Origin: Parabacteroides distasonis
GTDB lineage: Bacteria; Bacteroidota; Bacteroidia; Bacteroidales; Tannerellaceae
Direction of reading: 5' to 3'
NCBI RefSeq assembly: GCF_004793765.1
Contig: NZ_SRYM01000051.1
Coordinates: 1-32,512 of the forward strand
Length of the DNA: 32,512 bases
A model generated the notes under the pieces. That model was given only the letters and a program-made list of their open reading frames with translations. It made no database searches and was not told where the DNA came from. Of this stretch, positions 7,400-15,361 are shown piece after piece (within the stretch, counting starts at the first letter, position 1; every line of letters begins with the position of its first letter). A program made the position numbers and the translations under genes.

Positions 7400-7667
7400 T
7401 TACTGCAACGCAGTAACTGCCATAGTAAGATATATTTTTATTTTACAGCCTGTATATCAAATATTTAATAATAGCGCAGTAAGCAGTAAGATAAAACCGC
7501 AAACTTTTGGAAAAGTTTGGAAAAAGAAAAAACGCAGGAATTATCAGGGTTATATTTCTATCTTCTTTTGAAGAAATAACTTACTTATCTTACTGCATAA
7601 GAGATAATCCGCTGAAAGAAAAAAGAATTATGCGCAGAAACATAGTGAGTTTTCTTCTTACTGACTT
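7400..7667. repeat. Clustered TTACTGC/GCAGTAA repeats
   Basis: The heptamer GCAGTAA, or its inverse TTACTGC, occurs as an inverted pair at 7400-7406/7410-7416, as two tandem copies at 7476-7489, and at 7590-7596. Shorter CTTACTG copies lie within two CTTCTTACTG decamers near 7654-7675. All lie in the 336-base AT-rich gap between the VapE-like gene and the primase gene. Clustered iteron-like repeats beside replication genes suggest an origin or an operator. A 66-codon open frame at 7507-7707 in this gap looks non-coding. Confidence 0.5.
7500..7519. repeat. Inverted repeat in the iteron-like region
   Basis: CAAACTTTTGGAAAAGTTTG has 9-base arms around a GG centre. It lies between tandem GCAGTAA copies (7476-7489) and TTACTGC at 7590. 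It could be an operator, an origin element or a weak terminator; it has no T-run. Confidence 0.5.
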
Positions 7668-7712
7668 CTTACTGTGCTACTGCAATTTATCAACATCAAA
7701 AAAATAAAGATT

Positions 7713-8693
7713 ATGACCTACAAGGAAGCCAACAATATCAGTATCAAGGATTACCTGAACTCTTTGGGAATCCAGCCCGTCACGGAAAAGGGAAGCTACG
7801 GGATGTACCGCAGCCCCTTACGGGAGGACAACACGCCAAGTTTCAAGGTGGATTATAACGCCAATCTATGGTGTGACTACGGAACTGGCGAGGGTGGGAC
7901 GCTCATCGACCTTGTGATGAAGCAGAACGGGTGCAACGCCTACGGTGCTATCTGCCGACTGGAGCAGGGCGACACTACCTCTTTTTCCTTTCACGGGAAA
8001 GACCTGCCCGAAAGGGACACGAAAAGGCAGGCAGCCAGCCCGATAGAGATACGCAGAATACAGCCGTTACAGAATCCGGCACTCATGCGCTACTTGCAGG
8101 AAAGGGGGATTTCCCCCGGAACGGCAGTCCCATACGTGCAGGAGATGTATTACCGCATCGGTGGAAAGCCTTATTTTGCGCTGGCGTTCAGGAATGATTC
8201 AGGAGGTTACGAGCTTCGCAATCCCCGTTTCAAGGGCAGCACATCGAAAGACATCACCCACATAAGGCAAAAGGGAGAGCCGAGAGATACCTGTTTCGTG
8301 TTCGAGGGCTTTATGGATTTCCTCTCATTCCTCACTATCCGGCAACAGAAAAGCCCGGGTATGCCCTGTACCGACTGGCAGGATTACGTTATCCTGAACT
8401 CCACCGCCAACGTAGATAAAGCCTTATATCCGCTGGCTGGTTACGGGCATATACACTGTATGCTTGACAATGACGAGGCAGGCAGGAAAGCGGTTGAAGC
8501 CATAAGGCAGGAATACAAATGGCGTGTACGTGACGCATCACACCTGTACAGCGGTCACAATGACCTGAACGACTATCTGCGTAGCCTTAAAGTGAAGCAA
8601 TCCCAAGATTTGACAGTTACCGACAAGCCCCAGCCGGAGCATGATAACAGACAGAATCCGGGTGAAAAAAGAAAGAGAGGGCTAAGGATGTGA
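7713..8693 (+). CDS. Toprim-domain DNA primase (mobile-element type)
   Basis: A 326-residue protein from the ATG at 7713 (MTYKEANNISIKDYL). Residues 28-75 resemble the CHC2 zinc-finger region of DnaG-type primases (YRSPLREDNTPSFKVD, then WCDYGTGEGGTLIDLVM), but only one of the usual zinc-binding Cys positions (Cys54) is clear. The Toprim domain lies at about 193-290: Glu198 in VFEGFMD and the acidic pair in LDNDEAG (252-257), followed by DLNDYL. This matches the short primases of Bacteroidales conjugative elements. It probably primes complementary-strand synthesis after transfer or replication of the excised circle. No traP was found within the tra operon, so this enzyme may take that role. 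Confidence 0.85.
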   Translation: MTYKEANNISIKDYLNSLGIQPVTEKGSYGMYRSPLREDNTPSFKVDYNANLWCDYGTGEGGTLIDLVMKQNGCNAYGAICRLEQGDTTSFSFHGKDLPERDTKRQAASPIEIRRIQPLQNPALMRYLQERGISPGTAVPYVQEMYYRIGGKPYFALAFRNDSGGYELRNPRFKGSTSKDITHIRQKGEPRDTCFVFEGFMDFLSFLTIRQQKSPGMPCTDWQDYVILNSTANVDKALYPLAGYGHIHCMLDNDEAGRKAVEAIRQEYKWRVRDASHLYSGHNDLNDYLRSLKVKQSQDLTVTDKPQPEHDNRQNPGEKRKRGLRM

Positions 8694-8744
8694 CCTGCAA
8701 AGCTGGCGGCATGAACCGACGGCAGGCTGTGTGATTAGGGAGAG

Positions 8745-8795
8745 CAAGGTTATGTTTCGGTAGACCGAAACACCTTGCTTTGCTTGACAGCAAAG
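8745..8795 (+). other. Candidate origin of transfer (oriT)
   Basis: Two adjacent hairpins lie just upstream of the mobC-relaxase pair. The first has CAAGGT (8745-8750) and GTTTCGGT (8754-8761) pairing with ACCGAAAC (8764-8771) and ACCTTG (8772-8777). The second pairs CTTTGCT (8778-8784) with AGCAAAG (8789-8795). Stacked inverted repeats directly in front of mobilization genes are the usual oriT arrangement in Bacteroides elements. The nic position cannot be read from sequence alone. A terminator for the primase gene is less likely, since no T-run follows. Confidence 0.6.
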
Positions 8796-8849
8796 AAAAT
8801 TTCTCCCGTTGGTCGCAATTTTTAAGATACCACCTAAAAGCAAAAACAC

Positions 8850-9233
8850 ATGACAGGAATAAGGAACAAACCGGGAGGTCGCCCGGCAAAAAGCCGGATA
8901 GACAAGCAGAACCGGGTAGTCAGTACGAAACTGACCGAGTTACAGTTCTACGCAATCAGGAAGCGAGCCGAGGAAGCCGGGCTGCGTGTCAGCGAGTACG
9001 TCCGGCAGGCGGTCGTTTCGGCAGAGGTAACGCCCCGGCTGAACAGGCAGGATGCGGACACTATCCGCAGGCTGGCGGGCGAAGCCAACAACATCAACCA
9101 ACTGGCGCACCGGGCGAATGCCGGAGGGTTCGCACTGGTAGCGGTGGAACTGGTGAAACTCAAGAACAGGATTGTCGAAATCATAAACCGGTTGTCGGAT
9201 GATTGGAAAAATAAAAAAGGGAAGCGGATTTAA
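8850..9233 (+). CDS. MobC-like relaxosome accessory protein
   Basis: A 127-residue basic protein. The N-terminal half (about residues 10-60: GGRPAKSRID, VVSTKLTELQFYAIRKRAEEAGL, VSEYVRQAVV) is ribbon-helix-helix-like. The C-terminal half (LNRQDADTIRRLAGEANNINQLAHRAN) is characteristic of MobC-type plasmid mobilization proteins. It overlaps the relaxase gene by 35 bases. In characterised systems such proteins bind oriT and help the relaxase nick. The candidate oriT is 55 bases upstream. Confidence 0.85.
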   Translation: MTGIRNKPGGRPAKSRIDKQNRVVSTKLTELQFYAIRKRAEEAGLRVSEYVRQAVVSAEVTPRLNRQDADTIRRLAGEANNINQLAHRANAGGFALVAVELVKLKNRIVEIINRLSDDWKNKKGKRI

Positions 9234-10122
9234 GGGCTGTGTAAATTACGTGCTGGGCAAGGAACAGGCTGCCTTGCTTCATGCGGAGGGAGTGTTAGCG
9301 GAAAGCAACCGGGACATCATACGCAGTTTCATTCTGCAAGCCGGGATGAACCCCGACCTGAAAAAGCCTGTCGGACATATTGCGCTAAGCTATTCCCCGG
9401 TGGACGCACCCAAGCTGACAGACGGGAAAATGATACAGCTTGCGCAGGAGTACATGCGTGAAATGAAAATCACCGATACGCAGTACATCATCGTGCGCCA
9501 CCAAGACCGGGAACATCCGCACGTGCATATCGTGTTCAACCGCATAGGCAACAACGGCAAGACCATTTCGGACAGGAACGACATGTACTGTAATGAACAA
9601 GTATGCAAGAAGCTGAAAGCCAAACACGGGCTTTATTTCGCTAAAGGCAAGGAGCATGTAAAGCAACACCGTTTGAGAGAGCCGGACAAATCCAAATATG
9701 AGATTTACAACACAGTAAAGAATGAAATTGGGGAATCAAGGAACTGGCGGCAGTTACAAACCCGGCTGGCAGAAAAGGGTATCGGGATTCATTTCAAGTA
9801 CAGGGGACAGACTGGCGAAGTGCAGGGTATATCCTTTTCCAAAGGCGAATATACGTTCAAGGGGTCGGAGATAGACCGCAGTTTCAGTTTCTCCAAGCTG
9901 GATAAATGTTTCGGGGATGCGGGGCTGAACACTACCGAAAGCAACCGACAGACGATTTCCGCACCTGTTCAGGAGCTATCGCAGACACCGGGCAAAGCCG
10001 ACAGTCCGTTACTGGCAGGCTTGGGCGGTCTGTTCTCTACCCCGTCCTCTCCGGCTGATGATACGCCCGACAATCCCGGTGAAAGAAAAAGGAAGAAAAA
10101 GAAACGACACTTAAAATTGTAG
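9199..10122 (+). CDS. mobA: MOBP-type relaxase (mobilization nuclease)
   Basis: A 307-residue relaxase. Motif I includes Tyr17 in GCVNYVLGKEQ, the probable nucleophile. The metal-binding motif III is HQDREHPHVHIV at about residues 101-112 (His106, His108, His110). An intermediate GHIALSYSP motif at about 59-67 is also present. It ends in a low-complexity basic tail (GERKRKKKKRH). It nicks oriT and stays covalently attached to the 5' end to pilot the strand into the recipient. The start codon lies inside the mobC-like gene, implying coupled translation. The name mobA follows common usage for this family in Bacteroides elements. Confidence 0.92.
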   Translation: MIGKIKKGSGFKGCVNYVLGKEQAALLHAEGVLAESNRDIIRSFILQAGMNPDLKKPVGHIALSYSPVDAPKLTDGKMIQLAQEYMREMKITDTQYIIVRHQDREHPHVHIVFNRIGNNGKTISDRNDMYCNEQVCKKLKAKHGLYFAKGKEHVKQHRLREPDKSKYEIYNTVKNEIGESRNWRQLQTRLAEKGIGIHFKYRGQTGEVQGISFSKGEYTFKGSEIDRSFSFSKLDKCFGDAGLNTTESNRQTISAPVQELSQTPGKADSPLLAGLGGLFSTPSSPADDTPDNPGERKRKKKKRHLKL

Positions 10123-10126
10123 GAAC

Positions 10127-10852
10127 ATGGAAGAAAATTTAATTTTGGAGGGGCTTCTCTCTATGGTTACGGAACTGAAAGAACGGCAGGAGAAGCAGGT
10201 AACGCCAGCCAGCCGGGAGGAAACGATTAACCGACTGGACGTTATCGAACAGCGCATTTCAGAAATGCAAGGTAAATCCGGCATTACTGAAAACACGGTA
10301 CGGGAGATTCTAAACCAAATCGGCAGTATCGGAAAAGGGCAGTCCGAGAACCAAAAACAAGACCTTGAAGATATAAAGGGGCTTATCGTGACCTCGCACC
10401 GATATTTCAAGGAACGGTTAAAGGTGTTGTTCCCGGCTGATGATACAACGACAGGGGAAGCAATGCCCGTTTCATGGTACGGCAAACTGACATACCGGGT
10501 AACTCCCTATTTGAAACCCAAGTTCTTTCTTCTTTCAGCAGGGATAATCATTTGTCTTGTGTCGCTTGCATTGAATGTGCGGTTTATACAAAGAATGCAG
10601 CGGTTACAGGACAACGATATAAAATACCGCTATATCCTGATGAAAGGAAAGGCAGACGGCAGCAGCCTTGATTCACTGGAAACAAAGTTCAGCCGGGAAC
10701 GGGATAACGCTTTCATCCGAAGCCTGACCGATTCGGTGAAAGGCTTTGAATACCGCAGCAGGAAACAGGCGGAAGCGTTGGAACGGGCAAGGCTGTTGAA
10801 CGAGCAAGCCGAGCAGCTAAAGGAGGAAGCCGACAAATTAGGCAAGCCATAA
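10127..10852 (+). CDS. Coiled-coil membrane protein of the mob module
   Basis: A 241-residue protein of no family I can name. Residues 1-95 are helical and coiled-coil-like (TELKERQEKQ, INRLDVIEQRISEM), residues about 127-148 form one clear membrane segment (PKFFLLSAGIIICLVSLALNV), and the C-terminal 90 residues are again charged and coiled-coil-like (KQAEALERARLLNEQAEQLKEEADKL). It starts four bases after the relaxase stop and ends at a terminator hairpin, so it belongs to the mob operon. Anchoring the relaxosome at the membrane is a reasonable guess, without direct support. Confidence 0.7.
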   Translation: MEENLILEGLLSMVTELKERQEKQVTPASREETINRLDVIEQRISEMQGKSGITENTVREILNQIGSIGKGQSENQKQDLEDIKGLIVTSHRYFKERLKVLFPADDTTTGEAMPVSWYGKLTYRVTPYLKPKFFLLSAGIIICLVSLALNVRFIQRMQRLQDNDIKYRYILMKGKADGSSLDSLETKFSRERDNAFIRSLTDSVKGFEYRSRKQAEALERARLLNEQAEQLKEEADKLGKP

Positions 10853-10861
10853 GCCAAAAGC

Positions 10862-10892
10862 AAAGCCGGAGCAGAACCGCCCCGGCTTTTTA
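10862..10892. terminator. Bidirectional terminator after the mob operon
   Basis: AAAGCCGG (10862-10869) pairs with CCGGCTTT (10882-10889), followed by more T on the plus strand. It separates the rightward mob operon from the leftward HTH gene ending at 10895. The A-rich left arm also gives a T-run on the minus strand. Confidence 0.75.
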
Positions 10893-10894
10893 AT

Positions 10895-11227
10895 TCACTT
10901 CTTTTTCTTCGTGCAGTGTTCTTTCTCGAACTGGCGCAGCGTGGTAACGCTGAATCTCTCCTTGATGAACTCCCGGACATCGGAAGCCTTGTAATACACT
11001 TTTCCGCTGATTGTGAAATACGGCAGCGCACCGATAGCCCTGTAGCGTTGCAGGGTCTTGATACTCACCTTGAAGAGCAGGCACAAGTCCTGATTATCCA
11101 GCAGGTTGTCATCTTCGGGCAACACCCTGTCGGCATTGCGCAGTACCCGTACATCCTTGCAGAGTTCTTCCAGTTTGGCGTACAGCTTCTGCATCCATAC
11201 GCTGAAATCGTCATTATCTATATACAT
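10895..11227 (-). CDS. Helix-turn-helix, excisionase-like DNA-binding protein
   Basis: A protein of about 110 residues with a lysine-rich tail. A helical N-terminal part (FSVWMQKLYAKLEELCKDVRVL) is followed by an HTH and wing at about residues 44-90 (LLDNQDLCLLFKVSIKTLQRYR, then YFTISGKVYYKASDVREFI). The same architecture occurs at 34, 399, 4938 and 5224. I chose the start at 11227 (MYIDNDDF), as in common Bacteroides homologues; an upstream ATG at 11254 is in frame. Transcribed leftward between the mob operon and the rteC-like gene. Probable regulatory or excision function. Confidence 0.75.
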   Translation of the reverse strand: MYIDNDDFSVWMQKLYAKLEELCKDVRVLRNADRVLPEDDNLLDNQDLCLLFKVSIKTLQRYRAIGALPYFTISGKVYYKASDVREFIKERFSVTTLRQFEKEHCTKKKK

Positions 11228-11357
11228 GATTGCTTCATTTTTCTGATTATACATTATGGTCTGTCAATCGATTGATGAAGCAAAGTTCAGAAAACAGGCG
11301 CAAAGAAATTACGGGGGAACTAATGGAATCCCCTATAAATAAATCATAAGCCGTTGG

Positions 11358-11970
11358 TTATCTGTACCCTTTCTTTTCATGTTCCTTGCGGATAAGCTCT
11401 GCCAGTCCATTAAGAAACTCTGTGATTTTACCCGGCTTGCGTTTTATCACGTCCTCATGCTTTTGGTGGCAGTCGCCTATCCTGATATTGAAAAGCCATT
11501 CAAAGGCTTTGGATAAATCCACCAAGTAGGCGGGTTTGCCGTTCTGATATACGATGTCTTTGGAGAGGAACAGACCGCTTACTATTTCCATGATGTTGAT
11601 AAGGGTTGTCTTGTCGGCAAGAAAGAGAGGGGAAAGGGCTTGTGTATCGGTGTGTTGCCGCAACTGTTCCGGGTACTTGATGCGCCATTCGATAAGACGT
11701 ATTTCGGTGTTTAACAGCCCTATCGCTTCATCAATTAGATGCAGATAGGGCATTTTTTTCTTGCTCAAACCGTACACGGTACGATTTGAGACGGTGCAAG
11801 CCAAAGGAGAAATAACGCAGTAATACGCTATAATCCTGTTCGTTGATGCTGAAATCGGCTACATGCGTAGCCAATTCTTCGATAGCCTCTGTAAGTTCAG
11901 ATGCAGAAACTTTGCGCTGCGAGTATTCCGATAATAAACGGAAAAATCTCTGTTGTAATACACTTTCCAT
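11358..11970 (-). pseudogene. RteC-like regulator split by a homopolymer frameshift
   Basis: Two overlapping leftward reading frames (11970-11731 and about 11804-11358) form one protein if a single base is removed from a run of seven A (plus-strand T at 11753-11759). With six A the frame reads through as RFEQEKMPYLHLIDEAIGLL and gives about 203 residues. The second half resembles the C-terminal region of RteC, the CTnDOT excision activator: a helix-rich KTTLINIMEIVSGLF segment, then FEWLFNIRIGD and KRKPGKITEFLNGLAELIRK. RteC itself is of similar length. The overlap contains an ATG (11753) that could allow re-initiation. The break may be a true mutation, slippage-controlled expression or a sequencing error. 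Confidence 0.65.
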
Positions 11971-11990
11971 GTAGTGTTGAAATTATATTA

Positions 11991-12242
11991 TTAATCGTCT
12001 TTGTTTTTCATTTTCACATATCCATTTGCATAATTCCCTATAATATTGTGATTATCATCATAAATATAGCCATTGGAATAATATCCTTTGAGTATTCTCT
12101 TTGAACTATAAATATATCCGTTAGTATAATTACCAATCGTTTCACCTTGCTTGTCAAATATATATCCATTTCGATAGGTAATCAATGACGTTTTGCATGA
12201 ACCGAAACATAAAACACTCAAAATTAGTAACAATGTTCTCAT
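11991..12242 (-). CDS. Small predicted lipoprotein with 16-residue repeats
   Basis: An 83-residue protein. It has a hydrophobic signal segment ending in LCFGSC, a plausible lipobox with Cys16. The rest is three and a half copies of a 16-residue repeat whose core is NGYI(F/Y)-(6 residues)-IGNY or KGYY. Repeats of this kind form small beta-sheet folds; I recall similar motifs in proteins annotated as beta-flap type in Bacteroidetes, but cannot confirm the family. It starts 12 bases after the large outer-membrane protein gene and is probably in the same operon. Function unknown; a periplasm- or surface-facing partner of the receptor is possible. Confidence 0.7.
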   Translation of the reverse strand: MRTLLLILSVLCFGSCKTSLITYRNGYIFDKQGETIGNYTNGYIYSSKRILKGYYSNGYIYDDNHNIIGNYANGYVKMKNKDD

Positions 12243-12254
12243 ATCATTTTTGAA

Positions 12255-14546
12255 TTAGTATCTAAATCTTGATGTATCAATCTTTTTTACCTCTTTTTTC
12301 TTATATCCACCAAAGCGATAACTGAAATGTAGAGTAAATGCTCGTGAATAAAATCCGCTATTCATATTCAAGTTTTGCCCCTTAAAACGAACTCGTGTTG
12401 CAGGCATTCCCGTATCAAATATATCATTGCAACGGGCGGATAAGCTCAAATTGTCATTGGCGAAATTCCACCGTAATCCGACAGTGAGATTAAAAATAGA
12501 TTCTATATCAAATGTCCCTTGTATGACGGGAGTCTGTACATTTCCCATTAGTTCGAAAGACAAATTCTTATTTATTTTAAACGTATTATCCAGTGTGCCG
12601 CTAAATACCCATTTCTTACGATTGAAAGGAATGTCGAAAAAATTATCACAGCGTTGGTGCATTTGCATACCGACTAAGGTTAATCGGGAATCCAGCCAGT
12701 TTCCTGCCTCAAAAGGCAATATGATGTTTACGCCCCATACCTGCATATAGTTCCAATTTGTATTTTTATAGATTAGTGCCAGCCTGTCAGTCGATTGATA
12801 GGCGGCTTGAGTGAAATAATCTGAGGTGTGCGTGAAAAACAAACCAAAGATGTATTTCTGCTTCCATATATAATTCCCATTCAGGTTATAGTTTGTCATC
12901 GGTTTCAACCCCGGCGTTCCCCATAATTCTGTATATCCATTAAGATAACTGACGGAAGATTGCATATCCCAATAGCTTGGATAAGTTTTGTCCGTAGATA
13001 ATGAAAGTTGAAACATATGTTTCGGCGTTTTAAAGTAAATCAATGATGCTTGTGGGTAAACTGCCCATTTATGATAATTGCCAATCGTATAATATTCTCC
13101 CGTAGCGGAAACGGATAAAGATGTACCTGTTGTATAGTTTTTACTCAATGATACATAAAAGCTGGTAGTTTGTTCTCTTAGATTGGAATATGTGTTTTGA
13201 GTTTGAATGTTACCTGTCTCTTTATCATAAGTTTGGAAATCAATATCTTTAGCAAATCGGTAGGAAACTCCATAACCCAGATTCCATCCTTTGGGTAAAG
13301 ACTGTTTCCGGTCTGCATAGATAGAATAGCGGTCTATCTTTTGTCCGCCAACCATAGAGAAACTACTCTGATTTTCATCTTGATAATTTGCGTATAGCCT
13401 TTGATTATTATTGGAAGTATAATGTGTATAATCACCACCTATTTCAAGTCCGAAGCCTGAATGATATTGCAATGTAATATTGTGCATTTGATTGTCAACA
13501 TATTTATCCACATTGCTGGTTTGGTAGTTGCCTGATGTCCGGCTGTTATTATGCTGGTCGGGGGTATAACTGCCTGTGTATGCTATATTGATATTGTTTT
13601 TGTTGTTGAAGTTATATTCAAAAGCTACTCTAAGGTCATGCTTCCAGTACTTACTACGTAACTGTTCGTTTTGTATGATATGATGTAGTTCATCTTTTAG
13701 CGTATGTTTGGAATCAAGGTCTATGTACTCCATCTTTTTCACGTTATTTGCTCCGTACATTACATCAAAAGCCATTTGGGGAGTTGATAAACGAAAGTTT
13801 CCATTCATTCCCCCATCATTGAAATATTGGTTTTTATAGTCAGCACTTATCTCCCCCTGAAAAGAGTAGTCGTTTGAATGCTTTAAAACAATATTAATAG
13901 CTGCACCTCGCACATTATATTCAGGAGGTGCGCTGTACATTACTTCCGCTTTTTCTACACGGCTAACCGGAGTATTGCGCAAAATTGTTTCAAGTTGTCC
14001 GGCATCCATTGTTGTAGGTTTTCCATTTAGAATAACAGTCAGTTTTCCTGCTCCAGCCAAAGTTAGTATTCCTCTGTCTTCTTGCACTCCCGGTATTTTT
14101 GTCAATGCTTCATAAGCATTGTTTACGAGTTGATTTTGGGTAAGAACAGCAAGATTATATCCTAAAAGTCCATTCTCTACTTTTGCAAAAGGACGTTTCG
14201 CCTTTATAATAACTTCATCCAAAGCATAGTCTTTAGGTTGAAGTTGAATAATTCCAGCATCATTTTTTTTACTTACCATTTGTTTGGTTTCATATAAAAG
14301 GTGTTGTATTATCAAGCGGTATTCTTTCTGTTGGCTTTTAAAAACGAATATACCGTCAGCATTGGAAATGGATGCGCCTATATAAGTCGAATCCATCGTT
14401 TGCAAAATAATAGTCGCACCGTCTATAGGCAGTTGTTTGTCATCTATTATTTTTCCGTTAATCGTTTGCCCCCAAGCGACTGTTTGAGAGCAACCTAAAA
14501 ACAGGTAGAAAAATGTCAATGTTATTATGTTATTTAATCGCATCAT
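12255..14546 (-). CDS. TonB-receptor-like outer-membrane beta-barrel protein
   Basis: A 763-residue protein. A signal peptide (about residues 1-26, ending AWGQ) is followed by a carboxypeptidase-regulatory-like beta-sandwich (about 28-100: INGKIIDDKQLPIDGATI, SNADGIFVFK), a plug domain (about 110-215: YEALTKIPGVQ, LTVILNGKPT, VMYSAPPEYNVRGAAINIVLK) and a long beta-barrel to the end. This is the architecture of the outer-membrane beta-barrel family often annotated as TonB-dependent receptors. No SusD partner follows, so it is not a standard polysaccharide utilisation pair. It lies in a leftward operon with a second envelope protein upstream and a repeat lipoprotein downstream. The substrate is unknown. 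Confidence 0.88.
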   Translation of the reverse strand: MMRLNNIITLTFFYLFLGCSQTVAWGQTINGKIIDDKQLPIDGATIILQTMDSTYIGASISNADGIFVFKSQQKEYRLIIQHLLYETKQMVSKKNDAGIIQLQPKDYALDEVIIKAKRPFAKVENGLLGYNLAVLTQNQLVNNAYEALTKIPGVQEDRGILTLAGAGKLTVILNGKPTTMDAGQLETILRNTPVSRVEKAEVMYSAPPEYNVRGAAINIVLKHSNDYSFQGEISADYKNQYFNDGGMNGNFRLSTPQMAFDVMYGANNVKKMEYIDLDSKHTLKDELHHIIQNEQLRSKYWKHDLRVAFEYNFNNKNNINIAYTGSYTPDQHNNSRTSGNYQTSNVDKYVDNQMHNITLQYHSGFGLEIGGDYTHYTSNNNQRLYANYQDENQSSFSMVGGQKIDRYSIYADRKQSLPKGWNLGYGVSYRFAKDIDFQTYDKETGNIQTQNTYSNLREQTTSFYVSLSKNYTTGTSLSVSATGEYYTIGNYHKWAVYPQASLIYFKTPKHMFQLSLSTDKTYPSYWDMQSSVSYLNGYTELWGTPGLKPMTNYNLNGNYIWKQKYIFGLFFTHTSDYFTQAAYQSTDRLALIYKNTNWNYMQVWGVNIILPFEAGNWLDSRLTLVGMQMHQRCDNFFDIPFNRKKWVFSGTLDNTFKINKNLSFELMGNVQTPVIQGTFDIESIFNLTVGLRWNFANDNLSLSARCNDIFDTGMPATRVRFKGQNLNMNSGFYSRAFTLHFSYRFGGYKKKEVKKIDTSRFRY

Positions 14547-14575
14547 ACGAATTCAGTTTATTGATTACAAGACTA

Positions 14576-15244
14576 TTAAAAGGTAAAAGAAACTCCTGCA
14601 CCAAAGAACCATTCCCATCTTTTTTGTATTATGTTATATTGGTAGTTCGTTTGGGATTTAATAATGGCATGTTTACCTATCTCATATGAAAATCCTGCTC
14701 CTACCTTATAAGGGATAGAAGTTGCCGGAAGTATCACACTACGTTTTTTGTCCAGTGTATAGCTTCCATATACACTAAAATGTAGTTTCTTGTTTAAAGG
14801 AATAGTCATGTTTGTTTTTTGTTGAATCTTTATAAGAGGGAGATTTTTATCTATCCGACTATTTATCATAAGGCTTTTGCATTTTAGATTTCCATTCAAT
14901 AGATTATTGTTATGATTTAATTTGTAGTGAAACGTTGTGGCGCACCCAATATTTACTACATTCGGAAAATCTTCTTTAAAATCAATATCTAACCTAAAAT
15001 CATCCCAGTACCTATTAGCGTCTTTTGGCGAATGACCAATAATAGACTGTTCCAGTTCCCTTTTAAAAGCATCATCAATATGGATAGGCATTTCTCCTTT
15101 CAGCATTTTAGTCAATCGGACAGAATCGTTTGGAGTCCACCCGTTTTGTACTTGTGCATTGACTGGACGGGCGAGAAATAAAAAAAACAACAAAAATATT
15201 GCTGTTTTCCAAACGTTTGAAATTATCTGATTAGTCGCATCCAC
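14576..15244 (-). CDS. Predicted outer-membrane beta-rich protein, unknown
   Basis: A 222-residue protein with a signal peptide (hydrophobic FLLFFLFLARPVNA, cleavage near residue 31). The mature part starts with a helical segment (NDSVRLTKMLKGE...FKRELEQS), then alternating beta-strand-like stretches, and ends in GAGVSFTF. A terminal aromatic residue is typical of outer-membrane barrel proteins. It is the first gene of the leftward envelope operon, 29 bases upstream of the large receptor. I do not recognise the family with confidence. Confidence 0.7.
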   Translation of the reverse strand: MDATNQIISNVWKTAIFLLFFLFLARPVNAQVQNGWTPNDSVRLTKMLKGEMPIHIDDAFKRELEQSIIGHSPKDANRYWDDFRLDIDFKEDFPNVVNIGCATTFHYKLNHNNNLLNGNLKCKSLMINSRIDKNLPLIKIQQKTNMTIPLNKKLHFSVYGSYTLDKKRSVILPATSIPYKVGAGFSYEIGKHAIIKSQTNYQYNIIQKRWEWFFGAGVSFTF

Positions 15245-15305
15245 ACTTCATTTAAGCCTTATCCGTTAATACTAAATCATGAATGCAAAATACGGAAGAA
15301 TAAAG

Positions 15306-15333
15306 AAAAAAGGTCTTGACAATTGTCAAGACC
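15306..15333 (-). terminator. Terminator of the Crp/Fnr gene pair
   Basis: A perfect 22-base palindrome (GGTCTTGACAA at 15312-15322 with TTGTCAAGACC at 15323-15333) is followed on the minus strand by TTTTTT (15311-15306). It lies 28 bases after the stop of the second Crp/Fnr gene, so transcription of the regulators probably ends here, separating them from the envelope operon starting at 15244. Confidence 0.85.
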
Positions 15334-15361
15334 CCAGTATAATGGATGTTAAAAAGATTGG

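Noticed and set aside
7507-7707. 66-codon open frame upstream of the primase
   Set aside because: Lies in the repeat-rich AT gap, has no start context or domain, and is better explained as non-coding DNA.
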